A program made the position numbers and the translations under genes. Below, one piece after another: positions 20,245 through 29,240 of a DNA stretch of 64,000 nt; the stretch's first letter is position 1; each line of letters begins with the position of its first letter. The notes beneath the pieces were generated by a model. That model worked only from the letters and a program-made list of their open reading frames with translations. It had not been told where the DNA came from and made no database searches. Origin of the DNA: Gordonia sediminis (GTDB taxonomy: Bacteria > Actinomycetota > Actinomycetes > Mycobacteriales > Mycobacteriaceae); contig RZUM01000001.1 in the NCBI GenBank assembly GCA_004193205.1, forward strand, positions 1,122,424-1,186,423, written 5' to 3'.

Positions 20245-20682
20245 TCACGGCGCCAGCCCGAACTCGGCACCGTCCTTGCTGCAGGTGGCCAGCACGCCCG
20301 GTGTCTCCGACGGCCCGCAGTCCCATCCCGACACCGTCTGGGGCTGACCGGTCGCGATCATCGGGCCGTATTCCTCAGCGATCTGCTCGGCGCTGTCGCA
20401 GGTCAGGTCTCCGGCCAGGATCAGGATACGCAGCGCCCCGTCGGGGCCCGGCGTCTTACCGCACTCGGTCTGCCCGGTCGCCTCGTCGGCCACCGAGGTC
20501 GTCGGTGACGCCGGCTTCGGTCCGCCGATGACGGACGCGCTCGGGTTCTCCGACACCGTGGCCGCACCGCTCGCCGCCGACGATGACGACGGTGCCTCCG
20601 CCTCGCTACCGCACCCGGCGAGGGCGAACCCACAGAATCCGACGACGGCGGTGACCATGATCCGATTCAGGCTGCGCGACAT
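20245..20682 (-). CDS. Small predicted lipoprotein
   Basis: 145 residues. The N-terminus MSRSLNRIMVTAVVGF is followed by the lipobox LAGC, so the Cys would be acylated and the protein anchored outside the membrane. After a Ser/Ala/Pro-rich linker (to about residue 65) comes a compact domain with four cysteines (TECGKTPGP, LTCDSAEQ, WDCGPSE, ATCSKDG). The domain resembles small extracytoplasmic proteins of mycolata with no assigned function. The end is 63 bases from the MerR gene start, same strand. Confidence 0.75.
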   Translation of the reverse strand: MSRSLNRIMVTAVVGFCGFALAGCGSEAEAPSSSSAASGAATVSENPSASVIGGPKPASPTTSVADEATGQTECGKTPGPDGALRILILAGDLTCDSAEQIAEEYGPMIATGQPQTVSGWDCGPSETPGVLATCSKDGAEFGLAP

Positions 20683-20737
20683 GGTGATCACCGTACCGGG
20701 TTTGGGTTGCGCTGCCGCGACCTGCGAAGATGCACCG

Positions 20738-22003
20738 GTGAGTTCCAGCAAGACTCCTCTGACACCCGACCACTCGTACACCGTGGGCACGTCGCTGACC
20801 GGCACGATGGGGCGCACCGGCGTCATCGAGACGCCGCACGGACGCATCCACACCCCCGCGTTCGTCCCCGTCGGCACCAAGGCGACGGTCAAGACGGTGC
20901 TGCCGGAGTCGGTCGCGGCGCTCGGTGCGCAGGCCGTGCTGGCCAACGCTTATCACCTCTATCTGCAGCCGGGGCCGGAGATCGTCGACGAGGCCGGCGG
21001 GCTCGGTGCCTTCATGAACTGGCCCGGCCCCACCTACACCGACAGCGGTGGATTCCAGGTGATGTCGCTGGGCGCGGGGTTCAAGAAGGTCATCTCCATG
21101 GACGTCACCGGTGAACAGAATGACGAGATCACCGCCGACGGCAAGGAACGGCTGTCCGCGGTCGACGACGACGGGGTCACCTTCAAATCGCATCTGGACG
21201 GCTCTGCTCATCGGTTCACTCCCGAGGTGTCGATGCAGATCCAGCATCAACTGGGCGCCGACATCATCTTCGCCTTCGACGAGCTCACCACCCTGATGAA
21301 TACCCGTACCTACCAGGAGCTCTCGCTCGAGCGCACCCGGTTGTGGGCGGTTCGCTGTCTGGCCGAACACAATCGGCTGTCCACCGAACGAGCCCACCGG
21401 CCGCCGCAGTCGCTGTGGGGTGTCATCCAGGGCGCCCAGTACGAGGACCTGCGTCGCAAGGCGGCCCGCGATCTCGTCGCGATGAGCGACCGCGACCAGG
21501 CCGAGGGCGGACGGGGATTCGGCGGCTACGGCATCGGCGGCGCGCTCACCAAGGACGACCTCGGCACCATCGTCGGCTGGGTCAACGAGGAACTCCCCGA
21601 GGACACCGCCAAACACCTTCTGGGCATCAGCGAACCCGACGACATCTTCACCGCGATCGAGAACGGCGCGGACACCTTCGACTGTGTCTCGCCCACCCGG
21701 GTGGCCCGCAACGGCGCCATCTACTCCCTCGACGGACGCTACAACATCACGAATGCCCGCTACCGCAAGGACTTTCGTCCGCTCGATCCGGAGATCGAGA
21801 ACTACACATCCCAATACAGCCGGGCCTACCTGCACCATCTGTTCAAGGCGAAGGAGGGTCTGGCCGCGACATTGGCCACGCTGCACAATGTCTCGTTCAT
21901 CGTGACGCTCGTCGACCGGGCCCGCCAGGCCATCGAGGACGGCAACTACGTCGAGTACCGTGACGAGTTCCTCTCCCGCTACTACGCGGGAGTGCGTGCC
22001 TGA
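20738..22003 (+). CDS. tgt: tRNA-guanine transglycosylase homologue lacking zinc cysteines
   Basis: 421 residues; GTG at 20738, before which the frame is not protein-like. In bacteria TGT swaps guanine 34 for preQ1 in tRNAs with GUN anticodons. The two catalytic aspartates are in place: Asp102 in YTDSGGFQVMSLG and Asp315 in DTFDCVSPTR, and the tRNA-binding context SRAYLHHL is kept. The zinc site is not: where the family has CxCxxC the protein reads IENYTS (353-358), so all three cysteines are gone; His383 remains. It is also about 45 residues longer than Zymomonas TGT. Substrate could be tRNA or something else. It is convergent with jetD. Confidence 0.85.
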   Translation: MSSSKTPLTPDHSYTVGTSLTGTMGRTGVIETPHGRIHTPAFVPVGTKATVKTVLPESVAALGAQAVLANAYHLYLQPGPEIVDEAGGLGAFMNWPGPTYTDSGGFQVMSLGAGFKKVISMDVTGEQNDEITADGKERLSAVDDDGVTFKSHLDGSAHRFTPEVSMQIQHQLGADIIFAFDELTTLMNTRTYQELSLERTRLWAVRCLAEHNRLSTERAHRPPQSLWGVIQGAQYEDLRRKAARDLVAMSDRDQAEGGRGFGGYGIGGALTKDDLGTIVGWVNEELPEDTAKHLLGISEPDDIFTAIENGADTFDCVSPTRVARNGAIYSLDGRYNITNARYRKDFRPLDPEIENYTSQYSRAYLHHLFKAKEGLAATLATLHNVSFIVTLVDRARQAIEDGNYVEYRDEFLSRYYAGVRA

Positions 22004-22042
22004 CATAGGTGGCGGCGTCTGGCGAGACCCGGGGGAGGAACC

Positions 22043-23194
22043 CTACGTGCCGGCGGCGAGCCGCTGCTGCGCCCAGGACCAGTCGATTCGTTCCTGTTCG
22101 AGCCGAACGCGTTCTCCGAGTACGTCGCCCACGAGGTCGGCGTAGAGGTCGTGCTCCGCAGGCGTGAGCCGGGTCAGGTCCGACGACGCCGGCCGATCTT
22201 CGGTGACCCATCGATCCCGATGCGCGTCGAGGGTGTTCCGATCCATCAGCACCGACTCGGTCTGCGGAAGCCAGGCCCGCAGCCGATCCAGGATCGCGAA
22301 GCCGTGGGTGTCGAGGTCACCCCAATAACGGATCGGCACGTCGGCCAGCCAGGGGAGGCGTCCGATGCGATCCACTTCGAACCCCTTGCCCCACAGCACC
22401 ACACCGTCATCGGGGATGTCGACGCTCAGGTAGGTGATCTCGTTTTCGATGACGAGCGCAGTGTGCGGCTGTAGTTCGAGTTGCGCGAGTTCGTCGGCGC
22501 GAACCGAGATCTCGGTGAGCGGTGCCGGCAAACCCAGCGACGATGACGGGCGCAGCCGCACGAACTCGGGCTTGCCGTGCAACCCGAGCCCGGAGAGAAA
22601 CCCGGACGCGGTCGACGGCACCCCGAGCATCGCCGCGAGCACCGACCGATAACGTTCGGCGAACTTGGTGTCGACACCGGGTGCGCTGATCTCCCGCAGA
22701 TACCGATCCGATCGCCGATGCTCGTCCAGCCACGTGTAGGCGGCGATCAGACGAGGCATCTCCGGAGCCAATTCGATTGCACGCAGGGGGTTGTCGACGA
22801 TCCAGCTCCGTATGGCGGGTCGGCCGGCGGCCAGGTCGAGAATTTCCTCGAATCGCCGAACCGACGTCGTCGCCCCCAATAGCGTCCACGCCTGCTCGAA
22901 CGAGGAGACCACCGCTCGCGTGGGGAGCAGGTTGCGCCCGACGTGTCGGCCACCAACGGTCTGCCATTGAAGCGTGTAGCGCCGGTCGTCACGACGGCCC
23001 GCGTCGAGCGTGGTCACCCAGTCGCGGGCGGCGCCGAGGTCCTCGCCTATCTGTGACGGTGTGGGTCCCCGTAGCGGAACCTCGATGGGTTCGAGAGCGG
23101 CGCCGGTTGCGTAGGCGCGCAACAGGGATCCGTCTTCCCATCGGCGCCGTACTCTCGCGGTGACGTCGTCGGGAACAGTCCAGCGTCGACTCAC
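22043..23194 (-). CDS. jetD: Wadjet protein JetD, Toprim-type nuclease
   Basis: Fourth gene of the Wadjet anti-plasmid system. JetD (DUF3322 plus DUF2220) contains a Toprim domain that cuts DNA once the SMC complex has extruded a small circle. 383 residues. The C-terminal half shows the Toprim acidic residues: ENEITYL (Glu250, Glu252) and YWGDLDTHGFA (Asp293, Asp295). The N-terminal arm has helices and GRNLLPTRAVV. The GTG start overlaps the jetC stop by 4 bases. Nothing suggests inactivation. Confidence 0.92.
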   Translation of the reverse strand: MSRRWTVPDDVTARVRRRWEDGSLLRAYATGAALEPIEVPLRGPTPSQIGEDLGAARDWVTTLDAGRRDDRRYTLQWQTVGGRHVGRNLLPTRAVVSSFEQAWTLLGATTSVRRFEEILDLAAGRPAIRSWIVDNPLRAIELAPEMPRLIAAYTWLDEHRRSDRYLREISAPGVDTKFAERYRSVLAAMLGVPSTASGFLSGLGLHGKPEFVRLRPSSSLGLPAPLTEISVRADELAQLELQPHTALVIENEITYLSVDIPDDGVVLWGKGFEVDRIGRLPWLADVPIRYWGDLDTHGFAILDRLRAWLPQTESVLMDRNTLDAHRDRWVTEDRPASSDLTRLTPAEHDLYADLVGDVLGERVRLEQERIDWSWAQQRLAAGT

Positions 23195-26100
23195 TTCAGG
23201 CGTCCGTCGCGCCGCGACCGATACTCCTCGATCGTCATCGTCTGCAGCCGCGAGAACGTACCGGTGGGGTTGTCGACGAACCCGATGGCCTTCACATACG
23301 GTTCGATGACGTGCACCTTCTGCAACGGTGTCACGATGAGCAGTTGCAGGCCGAGCTTGGCGAAGAGGTCGAGCGCATACCGGGTCGACACATCCGAGCC
23401 GCGCCCGAACGCCTCGTCGATCACCGCGAACCGGAAGTCACGGGATTTCTCCACACCCCATTCCAACCCGAACTGATAGGCCAGGGACGCCGCCAGGATC
23501 GTGTAGGCCAACTTCTCCTTCTGCCCGCCGGACTTGCCGTCGGAATCGCTGTAGTGCTCCCACTCGACGTCGGTGTCGACGTCCCGCTCGGACGCGGAGA
23601 AGACGAACCAGTTGCGCACGTCGGTGACCCGGCGCGTCCAGTTCTTGTCGGAGTCGGCATGCCCGTCGCGGCCGCGGAACCGCTCGATGATCCGCTTCAC
23701 GTCCAGGAAGCGCTGCTCGGAGTACTGATCGCCGTCGACGGCGAGGCTGTCGTTGGTCAGGTTGCGCAGGTCGGCGCGGAACTGTGCCACATCCTGATTC
23801 GTGGTGGATTCGCGCTCGAGCCGGATGTAGCGGCCCGGGTTGTAGGGCACCGCACCCAACGCCTCGTTGATGCGCGCGACACGTTCGTCGATCGACGCGG
23901 CCTGCCGGTTGAGCCAGTTGTTGAACCCGGCGAGCTCCTGGATGGCGTTCTTGTTCAATTGCTCCTTGAACTCGAACTCGAAGCGCGGCAGGTCGTCGGT
24001 GGCGACACGTTCGCGGAACGCCACGAAATCGGCCCGTGCGTCGACGTGGGCGTCCATGTCGGCCCGCAGATCCGGCCAGCGGCGCAGCACGTCGGCCATG
24101 TGCTGGGCCAGACTCTGCCCGAAACCACCGAGTTCCCGGGTGAGCCTCTCGATCCGTTGATGAAGGGTCGATGACAGCGAGTTCTCGGCGGCGGCGCAAT
24201 CGGCCGCCCGCGTCGGCAACGTCCCGGTGAGACGTTGTGTCAGTGCGGCATACGATGCGCGGGCGGTGGCGAGATCCGTGTCGGAGTGTTGCGCGATGAA
24301 CTCATCGTCGCGTTTCTTGTGCTGTTGGGCCTGATTCGCCTCGGCGGCCGTGGTGGCGAGCTTGCCGGTGAGATCGTCGATCACCTCTGCCGCCGCGGCG
24401 GAGAGTTCGGCGTTGCGTTCCAGCGCGGTGGTGATCTCCTGCAGGCGTGAGGAACCCGACTCCAGCCGGACGCGTTCGGCCTCGTGGTCGTCGGCACGGC
24501 GCTGGGCCTCCTCGACATCCAGATCGGCCCACGAGTGGAAGCCGTCGAGGCGGGCGAGTGCCTCGCGGCGGGTCTGCTGGGCGTCCCGTTCCGCCGACAG
24601 CGCGGCCACGTCGGCTGCCGCGACTGCGCGTTGCCGGTCGAGGTCGTCGAGATCCTCACGCAGCGCGGAGATCTTGCGTTCATTCGCCCAGCCCAGCACC
24701 CACCGTCGGGGATCGTCGACGCGGTGCCGGTCGTCCTTCTCGTGCCGCCCACCCGAGCGCACCTGACCCTCGCGGGTGACGGCCCGCTTCGCGGCCCGGA
24801 ACTCCTCGAGCGTCGCCGCGCACTGGTGATCGGCGCGCTTGATCAGTTCGTCACGCAGAAAGTCCTCGAACGGACCCTCTTTGATCTCCAGACAATCGGC
24901 TAGCACCATGACGCCGAAGTCCTGTCGCTGCAACGGAACCCGACGCGCCGGTACCCGTTCGTAGACGAGTTTCGCGCCCACGGTTCGGCCACCGGCGCCA
25001 TGAAACGTGAGCCGACGACCGTTGACCCACTGTGTGACAGCCTCGTAATGCTGCTGCGGCACGAGTAGCGACAGCGCGAACCCGCGCAACACCCGTTCGG
25101 CCGCACCGCGCCACTGCGCGTGGTCCTCGTCGACGTCGAGAAGCTCACCCGCGTAGGGCAGGTCCTCGTGTGTGAGACCCAGATCGGTGCAGAGCTGATC
25201 ACGCAGCTGCACCTGGTCGGGCGGCAGGTTGCTTGTGCGGTTCTGCAGGTCGTCGAGTTCGGCGCGAATGGCGTCACACCGTCGGGCCGCTTCCTTCTCG
25301 CGTCCGATGGCATCGGCCGTCGACGAGTCGAGCGCGCGTTTCGTGTCGTCCAGCCGCGGCCGTTCATCGGTGATGAGTCCACGTAACGCGGTGAACTGCT
25401 CGCCGGTGGTGACCGGATCGAATGCGGCGTCGGCCACGGTTGCGTCGAACAGGGTCCGGCCGCGGCGGCGTTTGGCGACATCGTCGCGGGCGGTGGCCGC
25501 GAGGCGTTCGAGTTCGCCCACCCGATCACCGCCGGCCCGGGCGCGCTCCTCGATCAGGGATTCGCGTTCGCGGCTCAAATTCCGTTGTCGCGCTTTGGCG
25601 TCGTCCTGCTCGCGCAGCAGCCGTTCGCCCTCGGTGGTCAGAGTGGTGATCTCGTCGGCGAGCAGGCCCGACCGATGCTCGGCGATGAACAACCGCACCG
25701 CCGCCCGCTGCACGTCGAGTGTGTCGCGTTCGGCCAGCGCGGCATCGTATTTCGCGGTTGTCGACACGATCGGATCGAGCGCCTCTAGCTGTTCGCGGGC
25801 GCGTTTGACCGCGTCGTAGGCCTTGGTGAGGTCGTCGAAGTGGGCGATGATGTCGCGGACCCGGTCGGTGGCGTCGCTGGGCTCGAGCATGTGCCCGCGG
25901 ACGAAGTCGTTGAGGTTGCCGACCGACTTCATCGACACGGTCTGATGAAGTAGTTCCAGGGCCTGCTCGGACCGGATACCGAGCAGGCGCCGGAGCGATG
26001 TCGAGTACTTGGGGAACTCGTCGACCACGTCCGCGCCGCCGGCGCGCAGTCGCTTACGCAGGTCACGCAGGTCGGAACCGAAGTCGGCGAAGTCGGATGC

Positions 26101-26592
26101 GATGGCGAGTTGTTTGGTCGCGGTGACGTAGAACCGGTACGGCTGCCCGGCGCTGTCACGCTGCTGGAAGACCTGCGCCAACGTGACGGTCTCGTCGTAG
26201 CCGGGGTTGTTGAAGACGCCGAGGATCACCGAGTAGGTGCTGCGATCCTGACGCAGGCCCTTGGCGCGTGATCGTCCGGTCGCTTCCTGACGTTCGGACT
26301 TGTAGTGACCCTCGACGTAGGAACGCAGTGTGCGTTCCTTGGCCTCGGCGCCCGCGGCCTTGTTGTAGGCGATCTTGTGCGCGGGCATCAGCAGGGTCGT
26401 GACGGCGTCGACCAGGGTGGATTTGCCCGATCCGATGTCGCCGGTCAGCAACGCCGTATCGGTGTTCGGCGTCAGGCGCCACACCTGACGGTCGAAGGTG
26501 CCCCAGTTCAGGACCTCGACGTGCTGGAGCCGGAAACCCGCTCCGCCGCCTGCGGTTCCGAGTTCGACCGACGAGAACAATCCCTCACTCAT
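23191..26592 (-). CDS. jetC: Wadjet protein JetC, SMC-like ATPase
   Basis: MukB/SMC-like motor of Wadjet, 1133 residues. Walker A GDIGSGKST is at 51-59, the ABC signature region KSGGQKEKLAYT is at about 1020, and Walker B FAVIDEAFGRGSD starts at about 1055. Between them lie long coiled coils (about 260-450 and 620-860) with a hinge-like globular part near 480-600. It starts with ATG at 26592, inside the end of jetB (8-base overlap). In known systems it works as a dimer with JetA (kleisin) and JetB to extrude plasmid DNA and hand it to JetD. Confidence 0.94.
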   Translation of the reverse strand: MSEGLFSSVELGTAGGGAGFRLQHVEVLNWGTFDRQVWRLTPNTDTALLTGDIGSGKSTLVDAVTTLLMPAHKIAYNKAAGAEAKERTLRSYVEGHYKSERQEATGRSRAKGLRQDRSTYSVILGVFNNPGYDETVTLAQVFQQRDSAGQPYRFYVTATKQLAIASDFADFGSDLRDLRKRLRAGGADVVDEFPKYSTSLRRLLGIRSEQALELLHQTVSMKSVGNLNDFVRGHMLEPSDATDRVRDIIAHFDDLTKAYDAVKRAREQLEALDPIVSTTAKYDAALAERDTLDVQRAAVRLFIAEHRSGLLADEITTLTTEGERLLREQDDAKARQRNLSRERESLIEERARAGGDRVGELERLAATARDDVAKRRRGRTLFDATVADAAFDPVTTGEQFTALRGLITDERPRLDDTKRALDSSTADAIGREKEAARRCDAIRAELDDLQNRTSNLPPDQVQLRDQLCTDLGLTHEDLPYAGELLDVDEDHAQWRGAAERVLRGFALSLLVPQQHYEAVTQWVNGRRLTFHGAGGRTVGAKLVYERVPARRVPLQRQDFGVMVLADCLEIKEGPFEDFLRDELIKRADHQCAATLEEFRAAKRAVTREGQVRSGGRHEKDDRHRVDDPRRWVLGWANERKISALREDLDDLDRQRAVAAADVAALSAERDAQQTRREALARLDGFHSWADLDVEEAQRRADDHEAERVRLESGSSRLQEITTALERNAELSAAAAEVIDDLTGKLATTAAEANQAQQHKKRDDEFIAQHSDTDLATARASYAALTQRLTGTLPTRAADCAAAENSLSSTLHQRIERLTRELGGFGQSLAQHMADVLRRWPDLRADMDAHVDARADFVAFRERVATDDLPRFEFEFKEQLNKNAIQELAGFNNWLNRQAASIDERVARINEALGAVPYNPGRYIRLERESTTNQDVAQFRADLRNLTNDSLAVDGDQYSEQRFLDVKRIIERFRGRDGHADSDKNWTRRVTDVRNWFVFSASERDVDTDVEWEHYSDSDGKSGGQKEKLAYTILAASLAYQFGLEWGVEKSRDFRFAVIDEAFGRGSDVSTRYALDLFAKLGLQLLIVTPLQKVHVIEPYVKAIGFVDNPTGTFSRLQTMTIEEYRSRRDGRLK

Positions 26593-27163
26593 CGGCGGCC
26601 ACCGCCCCGGCGTATTCCCGTAGCTTGCCCGCGAAGTCCGACAGGGTCTGCGCGTCGATGTAGGCCTTGATGATGCGCCGGACCTCCCACTGATCGGTCT
26701 GCCCGCGCAGTTGCCGCAGGAATCCCAGCTCGACGGCCTTCTTGATCGTCGACTCGGCCTGGTCGACGAGCCGGGCCTCGTTGGTCGAATCGGCGTGGAA
26801 GAGCCGGAGCATCTCCACGATCTGGTCGGTCGACAAGACGAGTCGTCCTTCGCCGCCGGTGATCTCGAACTCCAGCAGCCGCTTGCGTAGCAGGACCAAC
26901 AGCAGACTCACGTTGTAGGTGAGCGCGCGGCGACGCACCAGCCGCGGAAGTGGTTCGTCGCCTTCGGATTCCGGACGCGACCGCAGGTAGGCGTAGCCCT
27001 CGGAGTCGTCGACGACCACGTCGACCCCGATGGTGGCGAAGTGATCGCGAACCCCTGCGCCGGACCGCTCGAGTGTGCCCCAGGAGTCCTCGTCGGACTC
27101 GCGATACACCACACCCTGCATCAGCCGGATGATCGCGCTCGCTATGGCCCGTTCGTCGGTCAT
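26585..27163 (-). CDS. jetB: Wadjet protein JetB, MukE-like
   Basis: DUF4194 protein of 192 residues, the winged-helix KITE partner that binds JetA. ATG at 27163 (MTDERAIASAIIRLMQGVVY) overlaps the jetA stop by 4 bases; the longer open frame is a shadow of jetA. Typical stretches are RRALTYNVSLLLVLLRKRLLEFE and RLVDQAESTIKKAVELGFL, both matching the helical KITE core. No catalytic residues are expected. Confidence 0.92.
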   Translation of the reverse strand: MTDERAIASAIIRLMQGVVYRESDEDSWGTLERSGAGVRDHFATIGVDVVVDDSEGYAYLRSRPESEGDEPLPRLVRRRALTYNVSLLLVLLRKRLLEFEITGGEGRLVLSTDQIVEMLRLFHADSTNEARLVDQAESTIKKAVELGFLRQLRGQTDQWEVRRIIKAYIDAQTLSDFAGKLREYAGAVAADE

Positions 27164-28602
27164 CGTCGTCTCACCGTGACTCTCGGTAGCCGGGCCCGCT
27201 TGGTGGTGTCCGGGTCGTCGGGGTCGGGGTATTCCAGCAGCATCTCGTCGGTGTCGTCGATGTCCACGCTGACGTCGTCGTCGCCGAGCGCGAGGTAGCC
27301 GACGATCTCGGCCGCACCCTGCTCGATCGGGTACATGGTGACCACGTCGGACAGCAGCGCCGACGACCTCTCCGGCAGGATGTTGCGGATGTTGGCGGCC
27401 AGTCGGGCCTGGTCGACGAAGGTCTGGGTGAACAGGAGGTCGGCATCGACCTGTTCGGTCGCGTCGTCGACTTTGCTCTCGACGGTCACCACGGCGGGCT
27501 GCTGGTAGAGCGGCCGTTCGAACGGAAGGGTGATCTCGATGCCGGGTTGGTCCACTTCGAGGCCGAACCCGGGTTCCTGGCCGCGTATTTCGAGGGCGGT
27601 GCTCTCCACCGAGCGGACGAGGTCGAGGACACGTCGGTTCTCCAACCACACCTGGTCGTCGAGGAACTGGCGGAGTTGCTCCGAGATCTGCCGGACCGTG
27701 CGTTGGGTGCGATCGGCGGCCTCCGACCAGTCGTGGTGGATGCCGCGGATACGTCGGTCGGCGTCCACGATGTCGAGCGACGACACCTTGGCCAGCAGAT
27801 CCGACAACTCGGTTTGCCGGGCGTCGGACAGCAGGAACTCGTAGAACGACTGAAAGCTGCGGCCCTGGTCGGAACCGGCAATCTCCGAGCGGCTGCCCAC
27901 CAGCTCGGCGAGAAGCTCACCCTTCGGACCGTCCCAGGAAGCGATCTTCTCCCGGGCGGCCCGGTCGAGGAGACGGAAGTTGTCCTCGACCTCCCGGAAG
28001 TCGGAGAGCAGGTCCCGTGCGGTCGATGCCAGCTGCTGATAGCGGTCACGGACGCCGGTCGAATCGAGCACCGCGACGTCACCGGACTCGACGGCGGCGA
28101 TCTCGGCGTCGATCTCGGCACGGCGGCGCCGCAACTCGGCCAATCGGATCTCCGGGTCGGCCTCGGTGCCGTGCACGATCTGTCTGAGCAGTTCGACGAC
28201 GGTGTGGAGCCGCGACTCGGTGCCGACGAACGACCGCCCCTGCAGTGAGACGACAAAGGCGTACGCCTTCTCAAACGCGGGCGTCACCTCGTAGTGGACC
28301 TCGTCGTCGCCGGGCGGATAGAAGCGGCGCAGGAAGCCGGCCTCGGTCGCCGACCAGTCCTCGAGGTAGGCGCGCGGCTCCTTCGGGAACCGGGCCTGCC
28401 CGTCCTCGGTTGGTACGGCGATGTTGAGGTCGTAGAGCAGGTCGTCCAACGCTGTGGCCAGGTCACTTGCCGAAGTCGCGCCGCGATTGCCCTCGACGAA
28501 GAAGTTGCCGAGGAAGGCCAGGATGAGCGGCGAGTGGTGGGCACGTAGGAGCCGCCACGCGGGATGCCGCTCCCACAAGCTGCCGAACGCGTCGAAATCC
28601 AC
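27160..28602 (-). CDS. jetA: Wadjet protein JetA, MukF-like kleisin
   Basis: DUF3375 protein of 480 residues and first gene of the operon; DUF3375 marks type I Wadjet. It starts GTG at 28602 (MDFDAFGSLWERHPAWRLLR). The N-terminal part carries the winged-helix motif HSPLILAFLGNFFVEGNR and LEDWSATEAGFLRRFY. The middle is helical (RLAELRRRRAEIDAEIAAVE), and the C-terminal third is acidic and would contact JetC. A TACCCT box 6 bases before the GTG points to a leaderless message for the whole jetABCD operon. Confidence 0.93.
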   Translation of the reverse strand: MDFDAFGSLWERHPAWRLLRAHHSPLILAFLGNFFVEGNRGATSASDLATALDDLLYDLNIAVPTEDGQARFPKEPRAYLEDWSATEAGFLRRFYPPGDDEVHYEVTPAFEKAYAFVVSLQGRSFVGTESRLHTVVELLRQIVHGTEADPEIRLAELRRRRAEIDAEIAAVESGDVAVLDSTGVRDRYQQLASTARDLLSDFREVEDNFRLLDRAAREKIASWDGPKGELLAELVGSRSEIAGSDQGRSFQSFYEFLLSDARQTELSDLLAKVSSLDIVDADRRIRGIHHDWSEAADRTQRTVRQISEQLRQFLDDQVWLENRRVLDLVRSVESTALEIRGQEPGFGLEVDQPGIEITLPFERPLYQQPAVVTVESKVDDATEQVDADLLFTQTFVDQARLAANIRNILPERSSALLSDVVTMYPIEQGAAEIVGYLALGDDDVSVDIDDTDEMLLEYPDPDDPDTTKRARLPRVTVRRR

Positions 28603-28608
28603 GGGTCA

Positions 28609-28614
28609 AGGGTA
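28609..28614 (-). promoter_or_regulatory. -10 box of the jetABCD operon
   Basis: On the minus strand TACCCT is followed by six bases and the jetA GTG, the spacing seen for leaderless genes of this genome. No Shine-Dalgarno sequence lies between the two. Confidence 0.55.
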
Positions 28615-28808
28615 GGCAACAACACCGACAGAAACTCGTAACCCCCAGGTGTCGGACCGGGTGTTGTGCTGCCGCTCGCGGAGCGGGTGGCCGGGTTGGC
28701 GCTGCATCCAGGCCCGGCCGCGACCGATCTGTGGCGAACTCAAGACGATGCCCGTGTCATGTTTGGCAACCTATTCTCGATTCATACATCACCACAATGG
28801 AGGTTGCT

Positions 28809-29027
28809 GTGTCGGTAACGCAGATCGATCTCGACGACGAAGCCCTGACCGAGGTCATGCGGCTGGCTGGGGTGCAGAGCAAGGAAGACGCCGTGAACCT
28901 CGCGATGCGTGACTATGTCGAGCGGTTTCGGCGGATCGAAGCCTTGGCCCTGTCGCGGGAACAGGCCAAGGGTTGGGATTACGAGGGTTGGCGCGAGGCG
29001 CGTGCCGACGATAAGCCCGCTGAGTGA
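28809..29027 (+). CDS. vapB: VapB-family antitoxin
   Basis: 72-residue type II antitoxin. The N-terminus VTQIDLDDEALTEVMRLAGV followed by KEDAVNLAMRDYVERF is the ribbon-helix-helix of the family; the C-terminal tail LSREQAKGWDYEGWREARAD would wrap the toxin. GTG at 28809 is preferred because GGAGG stands 5 bases upstream; an ATG at 28797 would add four residues. It overlaps its toxin gene by 4 bases, but that gene is truncated. A second fragment of the same gene lies at 33012-33077. Confidence 0.82.
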   Translation: MSVTQIDLDDEALTEVMRLAGVQSKEDAVNLAMRDYVERFRRIEALALSREQAKGWDYEGWREARADDKPAE

Positions 29028-29095
29028 TCTTCTTCCTGGTGGATTCCTCGGCCGTGTGGCGACTCCAACGACAGCCTGAACTCACCGAGACCTTG
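29024..29095 (+). pseudogene. vapC: Truncated VapC toxin (PIN domain) start
   Basis: The GTG overlapping the vapB stop begins MIFFLVDSSAVWRLQRQPEL, the first strand of a PIN nuclease with its catalytic Asp (VDSSA). After about 24 codons the similarity ends and the frame continues into arginine-rich nonsense. The remaining 100 or so residues, with the other acidic residues, are missing, so no active toxin can be made. The antitoxin is left as an orphan. Confidence 0.75.
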
Positions 29096-29200
29096 ACCTA
29101 CCGCACGCCACCTCCCCGACGTCGACGCGCGCCGTGTCGTCGGCCCCGCGTAACGCGAGCGCGACCGACTCCGCCCCGAGCCGGGTACGTCCCCGGCTCG

Positions 29201-29206
29201 TATAGT
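29201..29206 (+). promoter_or_regulatory. -10 box for the SHOCT-domain gene
   Basis: TATAGT, a near-consensus -10, stands 34 bases before the ATG at 29241. GACGACGAAAGAG just before the ATG could act as ribosome-binding site, so this message has a short leader. No clear -35 was seen. Confidence 0.45.
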
Positions 29207-29240
29207 CGTCCACAGATTCCGACGACGAAAGAGTCACATC

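Noticed and set aside
20738-22003. Tgt homologue as DpdA of a DNA 7-deazaguanine system
   Set aside because: It keeps the bacterial tRNA-enzyme motifs and length class, and no other dpd genes are nearby; kept only as an open question.
23191-26592. JetC as SbcC/RecN repair ATPase
   Set aside because: The overlapping neighbours with DUF3375, DUF4194 and DUF3322/DUF2220 features identify a Wadjet set.
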